The position numbers and the translations under genes were made by a program. The notes below the pieces were generated by a model. It made no database searches, was not told the DNA's origin, and worked only from the letters and a program-made list of their open reading frames with translations. This document shows positions 35,656-44,380 of a stretch of 64,000 nt of DNA, piece by piece; the stretch's first letter is position 1, and each line of letters begins with the position of its first letter. Origin of the DNA: an uncultured Flavobacteriales bacterium (GTDB taxonomy: Bacteria > Bacteroidota > Bacteroidia > Flavobacteriales_G > Salibacteraceae); contig CALSPD010000014.1 in NCBI GenBank assembly GCA_943788145.1, positions 1 to 64,000 on the forward strand. Reading direction: 5' to 3'.

Positions 35656-36505
35656 TTTTTCCTATCCAGTTCGAGTAATTAAGCCATTCTTCAGGAAGCC
35701 TTGGTTCGTGATCGAATATGCCATACATGGTCGATCCGCTGCCAGACATAGAAGCATATACCGCATCCATTCCGTATAGTTTGTTTTTGATTTCTTCTAA
35801 CAATGGATACTTCGGAAAGAGTGAATCCTCAAAATCGTTTTTTACGACCTCTTTCCATGTCTCTATCGGTAATGCAGCGATCAAATTAAGGTCAATGATG
35901 GGCTGTTTTGGATTTACTCCTGCATAAGCTTCTTGAGTAGAAATTGCCAGATTCGGATGAATCAGGCAAATCCAATAATTGCTCAAATCCAGGTCTATCG
36001 GTCGCAATTCATCCCCTTTTCCAAAAGCAAAAACCGGCTTGTTGTCCCAAAAGAATGGGCAATCGCTCCCAATTTTCGACAGCAACTCTTTTGCCTCAAA
36101 GTCTGATATTTTCAGATTATAAAAGTCCTTCAAAGCCCTCAGGCAAAAAGCTGCATCGGCACTTCCAGCGCCCAAACCTGCACCTATTGGAAGCGCTTTT
36201 AACAAATGAATATCCGTAGCCGGTAGGTTAAACCATGACTCAAGCAATTCAAACACTCGAATGCACAGATTCTTTTCAGCCTTCCCCGGGATGGGAAGTC
36301 CATAACTATAAAAAGTCGCCTTACCTACCTCTGTTTGCTGCGCATTCACTCCTTCAAGAGCGGCTTCTCCGCTATGTTCCAGCACTTCTAAGGACTCGCA
36401 CCACGGAATTGGAATCATCACCGATTCAATGTTATGGTAGCCGTCAGCGCGCTTCGAAGTAATCGATAGACCGATGTTGATTTTGATGTTTGGAAATACA
36501 ACCAT
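35648..36505 (-). CDS. ispE: 4-diphosphocytidyl-2-C-methyl-D-erythritol kinase
   Basis: This GHMP kinase phosphorylates CDP-ME in the non-mevalonate (MEP) isoprenoid pathway. The 285-residue protein has the substrate block FPNIKINIGLSITSKRADGYHN at the start and the ATP loop KALPIGAGLGAGSADAAFCL near residue 95. DCPFFWDNKPVFAFGKGDEL and the C-terminal MSGSGSTMYGIF glycine loop follow. The gene is divergent from a thioesterase with 44 bases between starts, and its end overlaps the convergent 34222 gene. Confidence 0.95.
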   Translation of the reverse strand: MVVFPNIKINIGLSITSKRADGYHNIESVMIPIPWCESLEVLEHSGEAALEGVNAQQTEVGKATFYSYGLPIPGKAEKNLCIRVFELLESWFNLPATDIHLLKALPIGAGLGAGSADAAFCLRALKDFYNLKISDFEAKELLSKIGSDCPFFWDNKPVFAFGKGDELRPIDLDLSNYWICLIHPNLAISTQEAYAGVNPKQPIIDLNLIAALPIETWKEVVKNDFEDSLFPKYPLLEEIKNKLYGMDAVYASMSGSGSTMYGIFDHEPRLPEEWLNYSNWIGKIT

Positions 36506-36549
36506 TGCGTTCGCGAAGATTCGATTTTCTTTGTTCCAAATTCAAAGCA

Positions 36550-36996
36550 ATGGCAATTTGGTTTCAACAACCCACACGAGAACAAGCGGAAGGCTTGCGC
36601 GAAGGAACACTCATGGAGGCGCTCGACATTCAAATTACAGAACTTGGTGATGATTTCATTCGAGGCACCATGCCCGTAGATCACCGGACGGTGCAGCCTT
36701 ATGGCATTTTACATGGCGGAGCTTCCGTATCCCTTGCAGAGACATTGGGAAGCATTGCCGCGCACTTGGTGATTGATGGCTCAAAATTCTATACGGTAGG
36801 CCAAGAAATCAACGCCAATCACATTCGCCCTGCCAGCAAAGGGCGAGTTACCGGAACGGCACGACCGATTCACCTTGGAAGATCATCACAGATTTGGGGG
36901 ATTGAAATCACGAATGAAGATGGCAAACTTGTTTGCATTAGTCGAATAACCATGGCTGTTGTATCCAAAGAACAGCTCCAACCAAATCGGGAATAA
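36550..36996 (+). CDS. hotdog-fold acyl-CoA thioesterase (PaaI/MenI-like)
   Basis: This protein of about 148 residues starts at ATG 36550. The hotdog domain is marked by PVDHRTVQPYGILHGGASVS followed by LAETLGSIAAHLV, where HGG and the Glu are the usual catalytic surface. GQEINANHIRPASKGRVTG follows. The family includes 1,4-dihydroxy-2-naphthoyl-CoA thioesterase of menaquinone synthesis and PaaI; sequence alone does not decide. It lies 6 bases upstream of rluF. Confidence 0.88.
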   Translation: MAIWFQQPTREQAEGLREGTLMEALDIQITELGDDFIRGTMPVDHRTVQPYGILHGGASVSLAETLGSIAAHLVIDGSKFYTVGQEINANHIRPASKGRVTGTARPIHLGRSSQIWGIEITNEDGKLVCISRITMAVVSKEQLQPNRE

Positions 36997-37002
36997 ATCA
37001 TT

Positions 37003-37896
37003 ATGAGCGATCAACCAACAGGTACGCGAATCAATAAGTATCTCAGCGAACTAGGCATTTGTTCAAGGCGCGAAGCCGACAAATGGATAGAAATGGGCCG
37101 AGTTACCATCAATGGTAAAAAGCCCACGGCTGGAACGCGTATTACGCGAAGAGTCAAGGTGCGCGTAGATGGTCGCGTTGTTTCCGAACCCGTTGAAGAT
37201 GATGTTTATCTGGCGTTCAACAAGCCGCCTGGAATTACCAGTACAACTGACCCGAATGATCCGGACAACATCGTTGATTATGTCAATTATCCAAAGCGGG
37301 TATTCCCGATCGGACGTTTGGACAAACTCAGTGAAGGGCTCATTTTTATGACCAGCGATGGAGATATTGTCAATAAGATTCTTCGCGCTGGAAACGAGCA
37401 TGAAAAGGAATATGAAGTAACCGTAGATAAGGTCGTCACGCCCGAGTTCATTCAAAACATGAGCAGCGGTGTACCCATTTTAGGGACGCACACCAAGAAA
37501 TGTAAGGTAGAATTGATTACTCCGCATAGTTTTCGAATCACCCTGATTCAAGGAATGAATCGACAAATCAGACGCATGTGTGAGCATTTCGAATACGATG
37601 TCAAAAAGTTGAAGCGTACGCGCATTATGAATGTTAAACTCGACCTACCACCTGGCCAATGGCGCGAATTAACAGAAGCTGAACTTTCGGAAATTCATCG
37701 ACTTACAAAAAACTCTAGCAAGGAAACGGATAAAAAACCACCTGCACAAAAAGCTAAGCCCAAGCCAAAAGCACAACCTAACAACAGTAGGTCCACACCA
37801 AAAAGCGGATCAAAAAATGGATCAAAGTCCCAAGGTAAACGTCCAGCAAAATCGGGCCGAAATCAAGGTAATTCGGGCCGAAAACGAAGTAGATAG
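37003..37896 (+). CDS. rluF: 23S rRNA pseudouridine synthase, RluF type
   Basis: This enzyme isomerises a uridine in 23S rRNA, position 2604 for RluF. The 297-residue protein starts with an S4 RNA-binding domain ([20 protein letters not shown]). The catalytic Asp is in [20 protein letters not shown]. The blocks [29 protein letters not shown] and [20 protein letters not shown] match RluF more than RluB/RluE. From about residue 242 a basic, K/P/S/R/N-rich disordered tail extends the protein by about 55 residues, probably adding RNA affinity. Confidence 0.92.
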   Translation: MSDQPTGTRINKYLSELGICSRREADKWIEMGRVTINGKKPTAGTRITRRVKVRVDGRVVSEPVEDDVYLAFNKPPGITSTTDPNDPDNIVDYVNYPKRVFPIGRLDKLSEGLIFMTSDGDIVNKILRAGNEHEKEYEVTVDKVVTPEFIQNMSSGVPILGTHTKKCKVELITPHSFRITLIQGMNRQIRRMCEHFEYDVKKLKRTRIMNVKLDLPPGQWRELTEAELSEIHRLTKNSSKETDKKPPAQKAKPKPKAQPNNSRSTPKSGSKNGSKSQGKRPAKSGRNQGNSGRKRSR

Positions 37897-37898
37897 CC

Positions 37899-38417
37899 AT
37901 GAATCCCTTTGTCCAGACCTTCGATTTGCCACCCAACGACCAGAAGCTTTTTGAGCGAATGAATCGCAAAACTCAAATCGTAAAATTTGGTCTATTCAAC
38001 ATCATGAACGTTGGTCATAGCGGTTTCAAAAAGCAATGGCTGGGATGGATTGACGAAAAAGACCAAGCATTCAAAATATTTCGAGTAGCCAGCTCAAGTT
38101 CGACTTCCGATTTTGTACTACGTGGTCGAGTTAATTTCGAGCGAAACCTAACGCGCATACGGCTCTCAATTTACCCTCAGTACACGTTGTTTCTAGGATA
38201 CGGAGGTATAGGCATAACATGCTATGTCTTGGCCAAGAATACCGCTGAAACATACTTTTATTCCTTCCCTTGGCTATTTGGAATATCTTTCATCACCCTT
38301 ATGGGCGCATTCACAGCCTATAAATTCTGGGATTACTCAAAATCAATCCAAGCATTTGAACAATTAATCGATCCGAAAAATGACGAATTGGAAAAAAGAA
38401 ACGTACGACACCGATAA
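37899..38417 (+). CDS. two-helix membrane protein of unknown function
   Basis: This is a 172-residue protein that starts 3 bases after rluF. A basic N-terminal half of about 85 residues carries [20 protein letters not shown]. Two transmembrane helices follow at about 98-118 ([18 protein letters not shown]) and 128-148 ([16 protein letters not shown]), then a short acidic tail. I do not recognise the family. Its last 38 bases overlap the phhB start, so it is likely part of the rluF-phhB transcript. Confidence 0.7.
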   Translation: MNPFVQTFDLPPNDQKLFERMNRKTQIVKFGLFNIMNVGHSGFKKQWLGWIDEKDQAFKIFRVASSSSTSDFVLRGRVNFERNLTRIRLSIYPQYTLFLGYGGIGITCYVLAKNTAETYFYSFPWLFGISFITLMGAFTAYKFWDYSKSIQAFEQLIDPKNDELEKRNVRHR

Positions 38418-38628
38418 GGAAAGGCTATGTTGCACCTTTCAGTTTAAAAACTTCATAGAGGCTTGGGGCTTTATGAGCAAAGTAGCTTTATTGGCAGAAA
38501 AACACAATCACCATCCAAACTGGAGCAATGTGTATAACCAAGTTACCATTCATTTAAACACACATGACGCAGGGAATGTGGTCACTGAAAAAGATGAGAA
38601 ATTAGCCGAGGCGATAAATCGACTCTAA
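38380..38628 (+). CDS. phhB: pterin-4a-carbinolamine dehydratase
   Basis: This 82-residue protein of the PCD/DCoH family dehydrates 4a-hydroxytetrahydrobiopterin during recycling of pterin cofactors. The diagnostic [22 protein letters not shown] is followed by [18 protein letters not shown] and the acidic end [15 protein letters not shown]. The protein is slightly short at its N-terminus (usual 95-110). The ATG at 38380 lies inside the upstream gene. No phenylalanine hydroxylase gene is visible in the window. Confidence 0.9.
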   Translation: MTNWKKETYDTDKERLCCTFQFKNFIEAWGFMSKVALLAEKHNHHPNWSNVYNQVTIHLNTHDAGNVVTEKDEKLAEAINRL

Positions 38629-38658
38629 TATGCACGACTAAGGGTTACCATTAATCCT

Positions 38659-39171
38659 TTACTGACTGAGTTCGAAGGTAAATACGGTGTAATGACAGTC
38701 GAAAACGTCCGTTCTACTTGTATTGAATTTTTTTCGGTGTAAATCATCGAGCGGCCAAACATCATAGAGGTAGTTTTGATAATTGAACATTGTGACTTTA
38801 TAGTTATGATCATCATCTCGCCAAACAAAGTATTCAAACGGAATGGTCTCCTCTACATGTTGCGGAAAATTATATACGTCAATAAAGGAATAATCAAAAT
38901 GAATGCTACCAGAAAAAGTAGTTTCACCCGATTCCTCACCTACTTCATCGCCAGTAAAATCGATGGTACCCGCTTGATCTGAACCAACCACAGAAAATGG
39001 TCCGCCACCGGCCATTATTCCACAGCTTCCATTGTAGTAATTAGCCACTTCATAATGATCTATATTCCAAGTCCCTTTAAGCTGTCTATAATTTTTTTGT
39101 TTTGCACAGGAAGCGATAAGCAATATTATTCCTAAAACGCCTACACAATTAACTAGTTTGTATGTCTTCAT
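38659..39171 (-). CDS. lipocalin-like lipoprotein
   Basis: This 170-residue protein has a lipoprotein signal (VLGIILLIASC). The mature part opens with QLKGTWNIDHYEV, the start of the small Bacteroidota lipocalin-like lipoproteins. Beta-strand-rich sequence follows through TIDFTGDEVGE and FEYFVWRDDDHNYKV. No catalytic motif is visible. It is convergent with phhB and divergent from the WD40 gene. Confidence 0.72.
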   Translation of the reverse strand: MKTYKLVNCVGVLGIILLIASCAKQKNYRQLKGTWNIDHYEVANYYNGSCGIMAGGGPFSVVGSDQAGTIDFTGDEVGEESGETTFSGSIHFDYSFIDVYNFPQHVEETIPFEYFVWRDDDHNYKVTMFNYQNYLYDVWPLDDLHRKKFNTSRTDVFDCHYTVFTFELSQ

Positions 39172-39255
39172 TGCGATTGTTATTTAATCAAATGTATTCC
39201 CCTTTATCATGATTTTCCCTGCGTACATTATCGTATTTAAATTACCATTTGAACC

Positions 39256-40158
39256 ATGTTGACCGCATTTAAAACCATTGTTTTACAAGCCCACAGCGCC
39301 TCGCTTTACGCTCTGGCTCCCGGTAGAACCAAAGGAATGCTCTTCAGTGCTGGCGCAGACAAAGTGGTGGCCGAATGGGACGTCAATTTACCTGACCCAA
39401 ATCCTTTTGCCATTCGAACGGAACGAACGGTTTATAGCCTGTTGAATCTCGATCGCAAACAGTTGGTCATCGGCACCATTGTAGGCGGCATGCACATTAT
39501 CGATCTGGAAACAAAACAAGAAATTCGCCACCTGAAATTTCACGATAAAGGCATTTTTTATTTGTTGGAATTGCCCCAGCAAAAAAAGGTAATTGCGGCC
39601 TGCAGCGATGGCTCTATCTCGATCTGGAACAGCAGAGATTGGAGCCTAGAAAGGCATTTAAAATTGAGCCATGAAAAAATTAGAAGACTAGCCGTCAATA
39701 TAGAAGAAACCTTGGTTGCCGTGGCTTCAGGTGATGGTAAAATTCGTTTGCTAGAAACCAATCAATTCAATATAGCTTTTGAGTTTGATGCCCACGAAGG
39801 AGGCGCCAATTCCGTAGCCTTTCACCCAAATGGCGACCTTTATTCTGGCGGAAAAGACGCCCATCTTTGCCACTGGAACGCAGACAAAGGGTTTGAACTT
39901 GAAACACGTATTCCCGCCCACAATTTCGCCATTTATGACATTGTAATACCCGCTGATGCACGTTTTATGGCGACAGCAAGCCGCGATAAAACCATAAAGA
40001 TTTGGGACTTTGCAGACTTATCTAAACCCTTCCGATTGGACAGAGCGAAAAGCGCTGGGCATATCAATTCGGTAAATGCAGCACTTTGGCTCGAAGACGA
40101 ACAATTACTGGCCACATGCAGCGATGATAGAAGTATTATTCTTTGGAGGATTGGCTAA
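39256..40158 (+). CDS. WD40 repeat protein
   Basis: This is a 300-residue soluble protein built of WD40 blades. Clear repeat ends are ADKVVAEWDV, SDGSISIWNSRDW, KDAHLCHWN, SRDKTIKIWDFAD and SDDRSIILWRIG, giving seven blades, enough for one closed propeller. There is no signal peptide, so it acts in the cytosol. WD40 propellers are protein-binding scaffolds; the partner is unknown. It is a lone gene. Confidence 0.9.
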   Translation: MLTAFKTIVLQAHSASLYALAPGRTKGMLFSAGADKVVAEWDVNLPDPNPFAIRTERTVYSLLNLDRKQLVIGTIVGGMHIIDLETKQEIRHLKFHDKGIFYLLELPQQKKVIAACSDGSISIWNSRDWSLERHLKLSHEKIRRLAVNIEETLVAVASGDGKIRLLETNQFNIAFEFDAHEGGANSVAFHPNGDLYSGGKDAHLCHWNADKGFELETRIPAHNFAIYDIVIPADARFMATASRDKTIKIWDFADLSKPFRLDRAKSAGHINSVNAALWLEDEQLLATCSDDRSIILWRIG

Positions 40159-40234
40159 TAGGTTATAACAGCACAAATGGTGCTGATTCACCGATTCACA
40201 CTCTTCAATAGAAGTGCACCAATATAGAATTGGC

Positions 40235-40254
40235 GATAGCTAGTTCTAGCTATT
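40235..40254. repeat. near-perfect inverted repeat between convergent genes
   Basis: ATAGCTAG and CTAGCTAT form an 8-bp stem around only two bases (40236-40253). It lies between the stops of the WD40 gene and the phospholipase-like gene. There is no T tract on either side, so it is not a classic terminator. It could be a cruciform or a protein site. Confidence 0.4.
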
Positions 40255-40332
40255 CTTTGAGGAAAGAATGGCGAAGGGTTATAAGCAAATGCCTTTCGGG
40301 ACAAGAGCGATTCACCTCACTAATTAACTCCT

Positions 40333-41409
40333 CTACTCATCGTGTTCGCGGCTTTTCACCGATCGCGCCTGATAGTCAGCTTCGAGTTGCTTGCGTTCTT
40401 CTTCTAGGATGCGCTCATCTTCTTCGGATAGCGGTTTGCTCAAATCGGGTTTCCCTGCATCTACCCAAGCCGAAAACCAAAAACTTCCAATGGTAATGAT
40501 GGATGCGCGCATTCTGCGTTCCACCATATGATCGAGCATGAGATGATACTCTGCGCTGTAATCGCGCGAATAGGCCTTAATGGTTGACCTTCCACGCTCT
40601 TCGAAGGCATATTTTCGGTCTGAAGGAAAGCTTTCGTTCAATTGACGTTCAAAATCCAATACGGAATCAACGGCATTATTGCTCACCTCTACTGCATGCC
40701 AAATCGCAGCTAAGGGATCGGAAACGTACTTCGCTCGACCCACAAAAAAATCATAGTCTTCTGAATAAAGCTCCGGCAATCGCGACTCCCAAAAACCATG
40801 AATGCCATGTTGATTCGTCATTTGGCCGTTGTAATTTTCGGTGGTATGTAAAGGCACATGCGCATCGGCAATGTAATGGCCCAAATCTGCTGAAGTCTTT
40901 AAAATATAGGGTATATCGCGCTTTTTGAACGCATCTACCAATCGCTTGTACATGCGCTCGACATGCCAAGGAACGATGCCATAGGCTTGCAAGGTGTCTT
41001 CGGTGTATTTATCCACAGCATCAAACCATTGTTTGGGCACATCGTCAAAAGGCTGCTCGCCATAATGGTCAATATCAATGTAGTGCCGAGGTGCCTCTTC
41101 TTTCAAGGCATACCTGCGCATGTCGGCATCCACCGCATGTTCTGAAATGTATTCGAGGTGTTGCTTATAAAAAGCCATGATTTCTGTTGGCAGCGTAAAC
41201 ACGGCCAATCGATTGATGGATTTGTGCCCAAAAAAACCCCAGCAATAGAGGTTTAATGGCGCCACTACAAGCAGCAATACAATAGCGATTTTAAGGACCT
41301 TTTGCACGCTTCGAAAATAGCTGAATGGACGAAAGCTGCGCGGTGAAACTAGCAGATTAAAGCCTTTTTGTGTTTTGCTTAGCCAATCTTCAAGAAAGGA
41401 AAACGGCAC
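40333..41409 (-). CDS. zinc-dependent phospholipase C / S1-P1 nuclease-like protein
   Basis: This is a membrane or secreted protein of up to 358 residues. A hydrophobic segment (KIAIVLLLVVAPLNLYCW) is followed by WGFFGHKSINRLA, where W and H would be zinc ligands in a mature N-terminus. Further ligands lie in PRHYIDIDHYG, SADLGHYIADAHVPLHTT and HGIHGFWES. GTG 41307, just before the hydrophobic segment, would give a normal signal peptide and no overlap with gcvT. ATG 41409 lies 31 bases inside gcvT. The substrate (lipid or nucleic acid) is undecided. Confidence 0.8.
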   Translation of the reverse strand: MPFSFLEDWLSKTQKGFNLLVSPRSFRPFSYFRSVQKVLKIAIVLLLVVAPLNLYCWGFFGHKSINRLAVFTLPTEIMAFYKQHLEYISEHAVDADMRRYALKEEAPRHYIDIDHYGEQPFDDVPKQWFDAVDKYTEDTLQAYGIVPWHVERMYKRLVDAFKKRDIPYILKTSADLGHYIADAHVPLHTTENYNGQMTNQHGIHGFWESRLPELYSEDYDFFVGRAKYVSDPLAAIWHAVEVSNNAVDSVLDFERQLNESFPSDRKYAFEERGRSTIKAYSRDYSAEYHLMLDHMVERRMRASIITIGSFWFSAWVDAGKPDLSKPLSEEDERILEEERKQLEADYQARSVKSREHDE

Positions 41410-42467
41410 ACCTTGGCTTTCAGCGATTTGTTTCGAATCACAATGTTCACTTCCGAATCAACAGCTGAAAAGTCGCTACTCACATAGCCCATTGCTACGG
41501 CTCTACCTAATGAAGGTGACATGGTGCCACTCGTGATGACGCCAATTACGTTTCCTTCATTGTCCTGAATTTCATGACCATGGCGCGGAATCGGTCCTTT
41601 GTCGATGCCATCAAAGCCGACCAATTTCTTGGAAACTCCCGCTTCTTTTTGCGCTTTCAAAGCGGCAGAGTTGGTGAATTCTTTCGTGTATTTTGTAATC
41701 CACCCAAGTCCAGCTTCGTGCGGTGAAGTAGTGTCGTCAATATCATTTCCGTAGAGGCAAAATCCCATTTCCATGCGCAATGTATCTCGTGCGCCCAAGC
41801 CAGCGGGCTTAATTCCTACGTGTTCGCCTGCTTTGAAAACAGCATCCCAAATTTTATCGGCTACGTCATTTTTAAAATAGATTTCATACCCGCCCGAGCC
41901 AGTGTAGCCAGTTGTGGCCACAATGATGTCTGGCTGTCCAGCGAATTTTCCCACCTGAACGGTGTAATAAGGCATGGAGGCTATGTCCATTTCCGTCAAA
42001 GATTTTATCGCATCTGTCGCTTTTGGACCTTGAATGGCTAGTAGGCTGTAATCGTCCGACTCATCGCGCATTGGAACATTTTTGGTGTTGAATTTTGAAA
42101 TCCAATTCCAATCTTTTTCCATGTTGGAAGCGTTAACCACCAACATGTAGTTTTCCTCACCTAGGCAATATACCAAGAGATCATCCACAATTCCACCCGT
42201 TTCGTTGGGCATGCACGAATACTGCACTTTTCCTGGAGTCAATTTCGAAGCATCGTTTGTGGTAACGCGTTGAATCAAATCCAAAGCATCAGGACCAGAA
42301 AGGAAAAATTCACCCATGTGGCTCACGTCAAATACACCTACTCCACTCCGCACATTCAGATGCTCTTCCCCCAAATTGTTGTACTGAACGGGCATTTCAT
42401 AACCAGCAAAAGGAACCATTTTCGCTCCAAGAGCAATATGTTTATCGTAAAGTGCGGTTTTCTTCAT
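41379..42467 (-). CDS. gcvT: glycine cleavage system T protein (aminomethyltransferase)
   Basis: GcvT moves the methylene group from the lipoyl-bound intermediate to tetrahydrofolate, releasing ammonia. The protein is about 362 residues from ATG 42467 (MKKTALYDKHIALGAKMVPF-AGYE), the family start. Marks are VGVFDVSHMGEFFLSG, GGIVDDLLVYCLGEENYMLV-VNASN, GYTGSGGYEIYF and GLGARDTLRMEMGFCLYGND. The other gcv genes are not in the window. The 3' end may overlap the phospholipase-like gene. Confidence 0.96.
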   Translation of the reverse strand: MKKTALYDKHIALGAKMVPFAGYEMPVQYNNLGEEHLNVRSGVGVFDVSHMGEFFLSGPDALDLIQRVTTNDASKLTPGKVQYSCMPNETGGIVDDLLVYCLGEENYMLVVNASNMEKDWNWISKFNTKNVPMRDESDDYSLLAIQGPKATDAIKSLTEMDIASMPYYTVQVGKFAGQPDIIVATTGYTGSGGYEIYFKNDVADKIWDAVFKAGEHVGIKPAGLGARDTLRMEMGFCLYGNDIDDTTSPHEAGLGWITKYTKEFTNSAALKAQKEAGVSKKLVGFDGIDKGPIPRHGHEIQDNEGNVIGVITSGTMSPSLGRAVAMGYVSSDFSAVDSEVNIVIRNKSLKAKVCRFPFLKIG

Positions 42468-42524
42468 GTTAGATTGTATTTGTGTTTTTAAGCCTTGAAA
42501 AAAGTGGGGCAAACGTAAAACTTT

Positions 42525-43610
42525 TCACATCAAATCATCGAGCATTTGAAGAAGCTTTCCTTTGGCCGAATGGACAGAATATCGGGCCTCAATGGTTTGT
42601 CTCCCCGCCTGCCCTATTTGTTGCCTTAAGGCCTCAGAATCAATCAGCTTCGACAAACAATCGACCCATTCTTCAGTTGTATTTGGCAAATAGCCATTTA
42701 CGCCATGTTCAATGATTTCAGGATTGACACCAACGGGAGACATAACCGAGGGTTTGCCCAAGCTCATGTATTGAATGCCCTTGAAACCACATTTACCTTT
42801 CGACCATTCATCGTCTGGCAAGGGCATCATACCAATGTCGATTTGATTCAGATTTTCGACTTCTTTCTCCTTATCCCAATAAATGGTTTCGATGTCAATG
42901 CCTTCCATTTCTATGGCTCGTTCGGTGACAGCCACAAATCGAATCCTTTTCCCATATTTTTCTTTCAAAATTCGAAGCCAAGGTTCAGACAGCAGAAAGT
43001 GTTTGTTCGTGGTTTGCGAACCGCTCCATCCTATCGTAATGACCTCTGAATTTGCTTTTGGAACGGGTATGTAAAAATCTGTGTCAATTACCGTTGGCAG
43101 GACTTTCACGTGCGGATTAAACCCTTCAGCATAGTCTGCGAGGTAGCTATTTCCGGCAATAACCAAATCGGAAAGGGCGATGATCTTCTTTGTTTTTGAT
43201 GGGTCTTTCAACCAGCTTAGGTTTTTATTTCCCTCAGAAATATCGAGCAACCAAATGGCATCATCAAAGTCGAAAACAACTTTTGCTTTGGTGCGCGCAA
43301 AGCGATGTTCGAAAAAGGTCGATCCCGTAACAAAAGTCTCGCGTTGGATAAAAATCACATCGTATTGATCGGCCTTAGCAATGTCGCTCATCCGACTCAA
43401 AAAGCCTTTGATAACAACTTTGGCTTTTTGCCAATAGGCACCGGGCGCATAAAAGGCCTTATCGCCCTCTTCGTCCAACACATAAGCGTAATCGCAGTGC
43501 CAGTTGTTGCCTTGGAGAAAGGGAATAAATTGCTCGAAACGAAAGCGCTGCGAAGGCGAACGACCAGGCCGATGTAAGGCAACAAAAAGCAGTCGTTTTC
43601 CTCTTTCCAT
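42525..43610 (-). CDS. glycosyltransferase (GT4-like)
   Basis: This is a protein of about 361 residues from ATG 43610. It has two Rossmann halves: an N-terminal half with ADQYDVIFIQRETFVTGS and a C-terminal half with VITIGWSGSQTTNKHFLL. The donor-binding region MSLGKPSVMSPVGVNPEIIE and GVNGYLPNTTEEWVD matches the GT4 family EX7E-like area. It is a cytosolic transferase using a nucleotide sugar; the acceptor is unknown. It lies 47 bases after the 2OG oxygenase on the same strand. Confidence 0.87.
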   Translation of the reverse strand: MERGKRLLFVALHRPGRSPSQRFRFEQFIPFLQGNNWHCDYAYVLDEEGDKAFYAPGAYWQKAKVVIKGFLSRMSDIAKADQYDVIFIQRETFVTGSTFFEHRFARTKAKVVFDFDDAIWLLDISEGNKNLSWLKDPSKTKKIIALSDLVIAGNSYLADYAEGFNPHVKVLPTVIDTDFYIPVPKANSEVITIGWSGSQTTNKHFLLSEPWLRILKEKYGKRIRFVAVTERAIEMEGIDIETIYWDKEKEVENLNQIDIGMMPLPDDEWSKGKCGFKGIQYMSLGKPSVMSPVGVNPEIIEHGVNGYLPNTTEEWVDCLSKLIDSEALRQQIGQAGRQTIEARYSVHSAKGKLLQMLDDLM

Positions 43611-43657
43611 GGGGTGCAAATTTATCGGAATAGGCTTTCCAATCCCAGCAAGTTGAA

Positions 43658-44359
43658 TTACACCAACAGCGGATCTCTGCGCATCCACCCTGTAAGGGAG
43701 ACACGTGGCTTGGTCGTGACCATCACTTCATGCTCAATGGCATCGCTGCGAAACAAGATTAATCGACCATAAAGCGGGGCAAAATCCGAAATTGTTCCAT
43801 CGGCATGGTGCACGCGCAATTCACCGCCATGACCTTCCACCCAATCGGGATTGAGGTAAAGAATGACAGAAAAAATTCGATTGGAGGCAGTTTGAAATTG
43901 GTCGAGGTGTTTGGCATAAAACGCTCCTTCGGGATAAACGGCAAAGTGCGCTTCCGTTCGTTCCAAATGCACTCTGAAATAGGAAGTAAGAAAATTGCGC
44001 AATTCATCCATTGTTTGCCAATAAACTTGCTGATTCTCGCTAGCAGCTGCCCGATCGAGCCATTTAACTCGATCGCCTCGAATTTCTGCAATGGCTTTTT
44101 TCTCCAATCCTTTTCCTATGGCTGCTCGCTTAAACAAACCTTCTTCATATTCAACCATCGCCTCGCTACGCAAGGCGTCTAAAGCCGACTTTTCAAATGC
44201 TTGGTCTAAAAGCGCAAATCCACATTCTTCCAACTGCCGCGCTATGGATTCAAAAACGATGTTCAATGTGTTTTCATATTCGGCTGCAAAGTCAATACAA
44301 AAGCAGGTATGTGATCGGTTTATTTCTTGGAAAATTTTTAAGTCGAGAATTGCATCCAT
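43658..44359 (-). CDS. 2-oxoglutarate/Fe(II) oxygenase, prolyl 4-hydroxylase type
   Basis: This is a 233-residue protein with a C-terminal double-stranded beta helix. The iron ligands are His and Asp in FYAKHLDQFQ and His in FRSDAIEHEVMVTTKPR; the Arg in that block would bind 2-oxoglutarate. SVILYLNPDWVEGHGGELRV is typical of the P4H/TPA1 family. The likely reaction is hydroxylation of a protein or small molecule. It is followed by a glycosyltransferase and divergent from another, suggesting a hydroxylate-and-glycosylate theme. Confidence 0.88.
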   Translation of the reverse strand: MDAILDLKIFQEINRSHTCFCIDFAAEYENTLNIVFESIARQLEECGFALLDQAFEKSALDALRSEAMVEYEEGLFKRAAIGKGLEKKAIAEIRGDRVKWLDRAAASENQQVYWQTMDELRNFLTSYFRVHLERTEAHFAVYPEGAFYAKHLDQFQTASNRIFSVILYLNPDWVEGHGGELRVHHADGTISDFAPLYGRLILFRSDAIEHEVMVTTKPRVSLTGWMRRDPLLV

Positions 44360-44380
44360 TGGGAGTGCTTTCTTTGTAAT

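Noticed and set aside
40235-40254. Inverted repeat as an intrinsic terminator
   Set aside because: The loop is two bases and there is no T tract on either strand.
43805-44182. 125-residue plus-strand frame opposite the 2OG oxygenase
   Set aside because: The minus strand carries the full iron-ligand set; the plus frame has no motif.
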